In this document: positions 42,285 through 49,500 of the stretch, piece by piece
How positions within the stretch are numbered: position 1 is the stretch's first letter
Layout: every line of letters begins with the position of its first letter
Source of the DNA: Candidatus Bathyarchaeota archaeon
GTDB lineage: Archaea > Thermoproteota > Bathyarchaeia > Bathyarchaeales > Bathycorpusculaceae
Direction: 5' to 3'
Length of the DNA: 64,000 nt
NCBI GenBank assembly: GCA_026014735.1
Contig: JAOZHT010000001.1
Coordinates: 372,001 to 436,000, forward strand
Notes under the pieces: model-generated
The model's database searches: none
What the model was told of the DNA's origin: nothing
Seen by the model: only the letters and a program-made list of their open reading frames with translations
Made by a program: the position numbers and the translations under genes

Positions 42285-42395
42285 AGTTGTTGCTGTGGGG
42301 ACCCCTCTTTATTCAACAACAACCTGTGGTTTGCCTAAAACAACGATTTTTGGCGCATTGCAGACGGGTTGTGCAATCTGCAACAAGCCAAACAG
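42285..42395 (+). repeat. Dispersed hairpin repeat, copy 3
   Basis: Begins AGTTGTTGCTGTGGGGACCC, then CTCTTTATTCAACAACAACC, CTGTGGTTTGCCTAAAACAA, CGATTTTTGGC, ATTGCAGACGGGTTGTGCAA and a CAACAAGCCAAACAGA end. It matches copies 1 and 2 in the same order and is preceded by the same TTTTTGTGTAG flank as copy 2. The 514-bp stretch 42062-42575 otherwise contains only the ABC promoter. Confidence 0.75.
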
Positions 42396-42575
42396 ACAAA
42401 AATTGACGTAACTGACAAGAACGGTGGCTGTAAACGGCTGCTTTGGGTTTGATTTTTTCTTTGCCTAGGGGGTGTGGAAGCGATTTTCTTTCAATTTACC
42501 CTGCACATGCCTTCATGCACTGGGATCCCGGCGGTGCTGGTGTGGATATAATAAAAGGGTGAAGCGGAAAAGAAG

Positions 42576-42740
42576 CTACTGCAGCCTTATTAGCTGTGTT
42601 TTTGAGATTCGGGCTCTGGCAACCTTATCGTTGCTATGATGCTTTTCTGCATGCAGCGTTAGGTGCAGTTTCGCATCTTCTTCTCCAAAGGGCGTTTTAA
42701 CGGTAAAACCGCAAACAGGGCAGGTAACTGAAACGCTCAT
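42576..42740 (-). CDS. C2H2-type zinc-finger mini-protein
   Basis: 54 residues: MSVSVTCPVCGFTVKTPFGE followed by EDAKLHLTLHAEKHH. Cys-X2-Cys is spaced 15 residues from His-X3-His, with further His residues close by, so it is a short finger variant. The C-terminus is basic. No gene overlaps it on either strand, which supports it being real. Third single-finger gene in the window. Confidence 0.6.
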   Translation of the reverse strand: MSVSVTCPVCGFTVKTPFGEEDAKLHLTLHAEKHHSNDKVARARISKTQLIRLQ

Positions 42741-42866
42741 AGTATCAACCGCCCTTAGTTCGCAGTTTCCATCTAATATCGTTTATCCCTCAGACCCGTC
42801 AGCTTTGACTTGTAGATCAACTATACATCCAACTAGGCCACGGTTTGACGCTGATATGGTTTTTAT

Positions 42867-44090
42867 TTGGGCTCGCCATCACCTTATAGCTACAGAGAGG
42901 CGTACTTTGGCTTGAATGGTAAACCACTGGTCAGCATAATCGGCGCTGGCATGAGCAAATTCGGCAAACAAGACGGTCTGCTTGGCAGAGAAATCTTCGG
43001 TCAAGCCGCCGCGGAAGCGTTTAGCCGCTGCCCCAAACTTGACCCCAAAACCGACGTTAAAGCCATGTTCATCGGGCACATGGGTGAATCCTACGAGCAT
43101 CAAGGCCACATGGGCGCAACCATCGCTGACTGGATTGGCCTGCGAGGCATCGCCGCTACCCGCGTTGAAGCAGCATGCGGCAGCTCAGGCGCCGCGCTTC
43201 GCACAGGCATCTACGCGGTACTATCAGGCTTAACTGACGTGGTCATCGTGGGCGGCGTGGAGAAGATGACGCACCGCACCACCGCAGAAGTCACCGAGTA
43301 CCTTGCCATGGCAGCGGATTACCCCTTTGAGCAATTCAACGGCATCACCTTCCCCGGCTTATTCGCCATGATGGCAACCGCACACATGAACGCCTACGGC
43401 ACCACCGAGGCGCAGTTCGGCAAAGTAGCCGTCAAAAACCACCACCACGGCACATTAAACCCTAAAGCCCACATGCAAAAAGAGGTGCCTCTGGAAACCG
43501 TTTTGGGCTCAAAGTATGTGGCGTGGCCCCTGAAACTCTACGATTGCTCACTGATCACCGACGGCGCAAGCTGCATCATACTTACCACGCCTGAACTTGC
43601 CAAAAAATACACTGACCAACCAGTACACATAGTTGGAAGCGGTCAAGCTACCGATGCCATCGGGCTCTATGAACGCGACAGCTTTACTTCACTTAAATCC
43701 ACAAAGATAGCGTCCAAAGCTGCCTACGAAATGGCAAACATCAAACCCGAACAGGTCAATCTGGCAGAAGTCCATGACTGCTTCACCATCGCCGAATTAA
43801 TCGCTTACGAGGACCTTGGCTTCTGCAAAGCCGGCGAAGCAGGCAAACTCATAGACAGCGGCGCCACCACGCTGGGCGGATGCATCCCCGTTAACACCAG
43901 CGGCGGCTTGAAAGCCAAGGGGCACCCCGTCGGCGCAACAGGCACCGCTCAGGCATACGAGATGTATCTGCAACTCACCGACCAAGCTGACAGGCGCCAA
44001 GTTAAGGATGCGCAGGTCGGGTTAACCCATAACATCGGTGGCAGCGGCGCAACCGCGGCTGTGCACATCTACAGGAGAGACCAACCATGA
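42867..44090 (+). CDS. Thiolase-superfamily protein (SCP-x/acetoacetyl-CoA thiolase-like)
   Basis: About 390-407 residues; the start is TTG at 42867 or a TTG at 42912 nearer the conserved VSIIGAGMSKFGK. The nucleophilic Cys is in VEAACGSSGAALRTG. The active-site His region is EVHDCFTIAELIAYEDL, and GGLKAKGHPVGATGTAQ is the second conserved block, matching archaeal thiolases that lack the second Cys (NIGGSGAT instead). Such proteins make acetoacetyl-CoA with a DUF35 partner for the mevalonate pathway, and that partner gene follows with a 4-bp overlap. No HMG-CoA synthase is adjacent. Confidence 0.88.
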   Translation: MGSPSPYSYREAYFGLNGKPLVSIIGAGMSKFGKQDGLLGREIFGQAAAEAFSRCPKLDPKTDVKAMFIGHMGESYEHQGHMGATIADWIGLRGIAATRVEAACGSSGAALRTGIYAVLSGLTDVVIVGGVEKMTHRTTAEVTEYLAMAADYPFEQFNGITFPGLFAMMATAHMNAYGTTEAQFGKVAVKNHHHGTLNPKAHMQKEVPLETVLGSKYVAWPLKLYDCSLITDGASCIILTTPELAKKYTDQPVHIVGSGQATDAIGLYERDSFTSLKSTKIASKAAYEMANIKPEQVNLAEVHDCFTIAELIAYEDLGFCKAGEAGKLIDSGATTLGGCIPVNTSGGLKAKGHPVGATGTAQAYEMYLQLTDQADRRQVKDAQVGLTHNIGGSGATAAVHIYRRDQP

Positions 44091-44485
44091 GCACCCCACA
44101 ACCATTCACTATCGAGCAATTCTACAAGTATCTATCACAGGGCAAACTGATGGGCGGCAAATGCGTAAAATGCGGCAAAATCCATCTTCCACCCCGCCCG
44201 CTATGCGATAACTGCTACTCCCAAGAGTTCAGCTGGGTTGAGGTTTCGGGCAAAGGCAAACTGCTCACCTACACCGTCATCAACGTGGCGCCCGCGCAAT
44301 TCCAAAACCTCGCACCCTACGCTGTAGGAATCGTTGAATTCGAGGGTGGGTTGAAGATCCCCGGGATGATTCAGGCATCGCAGGAGCAACTGAAAATCGG
44401 CATGGAGCTAAAGCTGGATTTCGGCACATGCAGTGCGCCGCAGCAGTGGCCGGCTTGGCCAAGATACTGCTTTAAGCCCTCGTAG
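44087..44485 (+). CDS. DUF35 OB-fold protein, thiolase partner
   Basis: 132 residues. An N-terminal rubredoxin-like zinc ribbon (CVKCGKIHLPPRPLCDNC, Cys-X2-Cys...Cys-X2-Cys) precedes an OB fold (WVEVSGKGKLLTYTVINVAP). Proteins of this family bind CoA thioesters and channel acetoacetyl-CoA between thiolase and HMG-CoA synthase. The 4-bp overlap with the thiolase supports a stoichiometric complex. Confidence 0.88.
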   Translation: MSTPQPFTIEQFYKYLSQGKLMGGKCVKCGKIHLPPRPLCDNCYSQEFSWVEVSGKGKLLTYTVINVAPAQFQNLAPYAVGIVEFEGGLKIPGMIQASQEQLKIGMELKLDFGTCSAPQQWPAWPRYCFKPS

Positions 44486-44547
44486 TTTTGCAGCTGTTCT
44501 CTTTTTTTATCTGCCCTTCTTTTTGGTGGTACCGAATGGTGAAGTTA

Positions 44548-45438
44548 CTATGTGGTTTCATAGAAGCAGTATTCGTATGTCATGTCGCCTGAGAAGGTAG
44601 CTGTACCATACATGCCCTTTGACGCGTTGGTTCTAAGCGCCATTTCGTAGGTGCCGGGGTCAAGTGTTATCGTTACTCTGTTTGCTTGCTCACGTGCCTT
44701 CATTATACCCAGTAAATCATTTGGGTTTAGAATGTTTATCGAAGAATTCGGTGAAGCATCAATCACTACCATCTTTGTGACGGACCCCTTCAAATAAACT
44801 GTGAGCGGGTGAGGCGAGTCATTTATCACCGTAACCTGCGTCTTCCCATTCAGCTGCGTCGGAATAGTATGATATGCCGAGGAAGAAAAATCTATGAATT
44901 TTCCCTGCTGAGAAATCTTTTCCAATTCTAGATTTATTATCGTTGTTTCAGCCTCTGAAGTGTACTGGCTGTCGGGGTAGTATTTCACGAGCGCTCCATA
45001 CACTCTTATTGATAAAGTTGCGTTTTGCGTCTCAAGGGTTTTTGCCCAAGCGTACAGGACCTCGGGGGGCATATCCTTAAGGACAATGTCTCGCTCCACT
45101 GTAGCTACGGCCACCGAGTAGCTGCTTAAAAGTTGTGTGTACTGTTGCTGGGCAGCGTCATAGTTTTTGTCGCTTATCGAACTTGAAATACAGAGGTAGC
45201 GGCAGTTAAGCACCTCATCATAAGAAATCACTGCATAGTAGCTGCTGGGGTAGTTGCTTTGGAGACTCTGATACTTCGTTAGGGCTTCGCTGTATTTGCC
45301 TTCGCTTTGCAGACGTTTGGCTTCATTGTAGAGGGTTTGGTCCGGATTTAGAAAGTAAGGCTCAATGACAAAAACAACGCCCACAAATACTATCGCTGCT
45401 ACGAGGACTATAGTAACTATAGTGTACCTTTTTTTCAC
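44548..45438 (-). CDS. Membrane-anchored TPR-like protein
   Basis: 296 residues. The N-terminal anchor is YTIVTIVLVAAIVFVGVVF. Helical TPR-like repeats follow (YNEAKRLQSEGKYSEALTKY, NYDAAQQQYTQLLSSYSVAV, STLSIRVYGALVKYYPDSQ with the SQYTSEAETTI helix), then a C-terminal beta domain (about 205-296) with sequons. Probably an extracytoplasmic scaffold. A TATA-like element lies just upstream near 45445. Confidence 0.7.
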   Translation of the reverse strand: MKKRYTIVTIVLVAAIVFVGVVFVIEPYFLNPDQTLYNEAKRLQSEGKYSEALTKYQSLQSNYPSSYYAVISYDEVLNCRYLCISSSISDKNYDAAQQQYTQLLSSYSVAVATVERDIVLKDMPPEVLYAWAKTLETQNATLSIRVYGALVKYYPDSQYTSEAETTIINLELEKISQQGKFIDFSSSAYHTIPTQLNGKTQVTVINDSPHPLTVYLKGSVTKMVVIDASPNSSINILNPNDLLGIMKAREQANRVTITLDPGTYEMALRTNASKGMYGTATFSGDMTYEYCFYETT

Positions 45439-45449
45439 CTATATATCCT

Positions 45450-45537
45450 CAATAAATAGGGGGTCAAAGCAGCACTTTAGGTGTATGTGGGTGGCTCAAT
45501 CCAGTCACGAAGAAACATAACATGCAGCCACCTAAAG
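45450..45537 (+). ncRNA. Candidate structured transcript downstream of a TATA-G module
   Basis: AATAAATAGGGGG (45451-45463) resembles the recurring TATA-G module. Directly downstream, CTTTAGGTG (45475-45483) pairs perfectly with CACCTAAAG (45529-45537), and GGTGGCT/AGCCACC offers an overlapping alternative pairing. It could be a leader or small RNA for the gene starting at 45799. The spacer 45439-45798 holds no convincing coding sequence. Confidence 0.3.
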
Positions 45538-45798
45538 AGACAAACCAAGTTTTGATTCACAGAACATCAAAACGCTCTATAAACGCAAAGGTGGTGAGGC
45601 TCAGCGTAACATGGAAAAAAACCTCTTATTCAGGAAGAGAGGAATCCTACATGAAACGCTGGAGCCGTCACCATCGAGTAATTGCTAGCTTGGTTGATTT
45701 AAGTTTTGGGTATGTACACTGCTTTGCTCGGCGGTTTTGGATGTTTGTCCAGAAAAAGCTATCTACTATCGTGGACACTTTTTTGGGTGTTGACGGCT

Positions 45799-46422
45799 AT
45801 GGCGGCTCAAAAAACCAAGGTTTGCCTTATCAGCTGCAGTGTGCTTAAACGGGAGCTTAAAAAACTCAAAGCGGAGGGCAAACTTGACGCTGAACTGGTT
45901 TTGGTAAGCAAAAACTTCCATGTGGACTACAATCAGCTAGAGAATAACCTGCGCAAAGTTCTAGAACACACCAAAAAAAGGTTCAGGGGCAAAATCGTGT
46001 TGGTCTACGGCGACCTCTGCCTTGGACAAAGCGGCGAAATGAAGCAGTTGGCCGACGAATATGGCGTTGTAAAGGTGGATGCACTCAACTGCATCGACTG
46101 CCACCTCGGAGGAGGCGGCAAATCAGAAAGCGCCGACCCAGACCACAACCTGATGTTTATGGGTCCAGGCATGATAGAGTTCTTCGCTGACATGCGGGAA
46201 CACCTGCGCCGCGAAGGCATCGATGAGGCGGCGTATGCTGGCATGTTCAGCGGAATCAAGGGATTTGTGGTTTTAGATACCTGCGGCGAGAAAGAGCGGC
46301 TTGTCGAGGCCCTAAAGCAACTGCAGATGGGTGTGGAGGTGCTGGAGACCCGCGAAATCGGCGTCGACAATGTGCTGCGGGTAGTTTTGGATGCAATCGA
46401 GCGCGCTGAGGGGTCGACTTAG
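45799..46422 (+). CDS. DUF1638-like protein
   Basis: 207 residues from the ATG at 45799 (earlier in-frame TTG starts add an unconvincing hydrophobic leader). Conserved parts include VCLISCSVLKRELKKLKAEG, FHVDYNQLENNLRKVL, VLVYGDLCLGQ and ALNCIDCHLGGGG, with the Cys residues placed as in DUF1638 proteins. Family members occur near corrinoid methyltransferases in methylotrophic archaea, but no such genes are adjacent. Function unknown. Confidence 0.75.
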   Translation: MAAQKTKVCLISCSVLKRELKKLKAEGKLDAELVLVSKNFHVDYNQLENNLRKVLEHTKKRFRGKIVLVYGDLCLGQSGEMKQLADEYGVVKVDALNCIDCHLGGGGKSESADPDHNLMFMGPGMIEFFADMREHLRREGIDEAAYAGMFSGIKGFVVLDTCGEKERLVEALKQLQMGVEVLETREIGVDNVLRVVLDAIERAEGST

Positions 46423-46539
46423 CCTGTTTTGGTTTATTTGCTTGTGTATTTGATTGGTGAGTTTTTGGGGGCTTTACCGTAAGTATTAAAGAAGCAGACA
46501 GACAATAAGCTAAACGAACCTGATGCGGATGTGCCTTCG

Positions 46540-49500
46540 ATGACTGAACAATATGAACCTACCCCTCCCTCCTCACCTATGAAGCGCGTGGACGATTGGA
46601 AATCGCGCCTCATCGATTTATCCAGAAAAAACAACCTGCTCTACTTCAAGAAAGCCAAACGCGGCAACCTCGCCATCACGGCGCCCGAGCCGCAGAGGAT
46701 CTTTGAGCAGCTAGTCAACAAAAAGAACCGCCTCGAATTCTTCTCGCCCCCACAGGAACCCAAAGCGGAAGCCGAGGAACCCGCGGGTCAGGCGAAGGCT
46801 AAAGCCAAGGGCAAAAGCAAAGCCAAAGCCAAAACGGCTAAAACCGCCAAAGCCCCCCTCCAAACCGCAAAGGTGGAAGAACCCAAAACCCCCACCGCGA
46901 ACCAGCTGGTCTGCGGCAAACTTACCCATGCGGAGCTGGAACGTAACCTAAAAGCGCTGGAGCGGCGTTCGCTGCTTGATTACCGCGAGCGGGGTGTGCG
47001 TATTCTCTACGCGGCGTTTGGCACCCTTAACTGGGTAGACTGGGAAACCAAGGAGGCCGTGCAGTCGCCGCTGGTGCTTGTGCCGCTGGAGCTTGGACGC
47101 GAAACGATTCGATCGCCATATGGCATCGAGGTGCCGCCTGTGGAGGATGAGGCGGTTCTGAATCCTGCCCTGCAGGCAAAGCTGCATAACGACTTCAAAA
47201 TCAATCTTCCCGACTTGCCCGAGGATTGGGAGGAACATACCCTCGCCGAATACTACGGCCAAGTTGAAGAAGCCGTGGCGGAGATGGGCTGGAAAACGCA
47301 ATCCACCGCTGATTTAGGCTTGTTTTCTTTCCAGAAGCTGGTTATCTACAAGGACCTTGAAGCCAACGCGCCGCTGGTCACCCAGCACTCCATAATCAAA
47401 GCCATCGCGGGCATCCGCGACGAAAACCTCATTGTTCCAAGCTTGCCTGAAGAAAAAGACGTTGACAAAGTCGAGTCACCCGCGAAAACCTATCAGGTGC
47501 TCGACGCCGACAGCAGCCAGCGCCTCAGCATCGAGTATGCGCTGCGTGGACAAAGCTTTGTGATGAAGGGTCCGCCGGGCACAGGCAAAAGCCAAACAAT
47601 CGCCAACATAGTTGCGGAATGCATCGCTAACGGCAAATCCGTGCTTTTCGTCAGCGACAAAATGGCTGCACTCGAAGTCGTGTATAAGCGGCTAAGCGAA
47701 GTGGGGCTGGCGCATTTCTGCCTTGAATTACACAGCAGCAAAGCCAACAAGCAGCAGGTCGTGGCGGAGCTTAAACGCAGTTTAGACGAGAACATGGTGC
47801 CTCGCAAGTTACCCTCGACGCATGAGTTTGAGCGGCTAACTGAGTACCGCGATGGCTTAAACGGCTACGTCAATGCCCTCCATCAGAAGCGCCCCTATCT
47901 GCAGCGCAGCGTCTATGAGGTGCTCAGCATCATCTCGAGCCTTGAGCGGGTGCCTTTTGTGCCCGTGGGCTTAGCGGATGTGGGCACGCTTACGCCCCAG
48001 AAGATGCGGGAACTCGAAGAGCTTGTTTCGCATCTGAGCAAGGTCTGGATGGTTGTGGAGGAACCTGATTTTCCCTGGCTGGGCTACCGCGCAGACAAAT
48101 ACAACCTCGAAATCCGCAGTGAACTCCTCACCGCACTCGAAGGCATCAGCACAGCGCTGCGTGAACTGGAGAGGGAAAACGAGGATTTCTCCGCCCGACT
48201 CGGCGTGTTTCCCCCTGAGAACTTCACACGCATCCAGTGGCTGCTGGATGTAAGCGGCTTCCTATTTGAGAGTCCCATGCCCGAGCAGGCCTGGCTAACA
48301 AGCCCAAGCCTTGACAAGCTGCTAGCCGAAGCCAAGGCATACCTGGAGACTACCCAGTGGATAGAGCGGACCCGCAAGAGCCTTATGGAACGCTACCAGC
48401 CCGCCATTTTCGAGTTAGTTTTAACCCGCTCACAGGAGCTCAAGGAGGCATTAAACAGCCTCTCAAAAATCGTCGGAGAAGTCAACGTTTCCGAGGGCGA
48501 ATTGCTCTCCAAACGCGAAAAATACCTGGCATACATCAAAGCAACGCAGCTTAACGCAAGGAAATGGGTGGAAACCTCTCAGGCGCTTGCGCCAATGCTG
48601 GGTTTGGATGGCCACGACTTAACTGTGACGCAGCTCCGTCAACTCTTGCGGATGGCGCTGCTTTGTTTTGCGGAGGATAAGCCTGAGCCGCAGTGGTTTG
48701 AAGCCAACTACCTAGAGCAGGTGAAGGAAACCGCCAGCAAAGCCAAGCAGCAATACCTCGACTACAACCTGCTAAAGAGCCGCCTAGACGAGACCTACAG
48801 CGACGAGTTCTTCCTGCTGCCCGACCTCGACGAGCTCATCGCCAACTACAGCGGACCCTACCAGAACGGCATAAAACTCTTCAACAGCAACTACCGCAGC
48901 GACCAAAAACGCCTCGCGAAACTAACCAACAACGGCAAAGTCCCCGACAGCATCCTCCAAGACCTCATCGACGCCCGCAAAGTAAACAAGCTTAAAGCCA
49001 AAATCGATGTCTCAGCCGAAACCGTCCGCACCCTGCTGGGCCACTACTACCATAAGAGCCGAACTGACTTTTCCGGGGCAGAAAAAGCCCTCTCCATAAC
49101 TGAGGAAATCAAGAAGCTCTCGTGGGCAACTCAGGTTCCTGAGCAACTCATAAAGCTCCTCACGGCATCAGCCAGTCCCTCGCCGATGATAAAGAACCTC
49201 GGAGAGGAACTAAAAGGCAATGTGGAGAAATGGATAGGTCAAACAAGCGAGCTCGGAGCGCTTATCCCGGCGGCTATGCCTAAATCCGGCGAATCCATCC
49301 TATCGACGCCTCTTTTGCTGCTTGAGGAATGGGCCGCCGAAGTGGAGAAGCAGCTAACGCCCCTCTACAACCTCACCAAAGACACCCTCACAGTCGCCAA
49401 AACCGAGCCGCAGAACTACACGCAACTCATCGGCGACCTCAAAGACGCAGAGGAAATCCGCAAAAAAGAAGCCCAAATCGTCGGCGAAAAAGCCCTGCTG

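Noticed and set aside
45522-45848. 108-codon plus-strand frame upstream of the DUF1638-like gene
   Set aside because: Overlaps the conserved start of that gene in another frame and has no recognisable domain.
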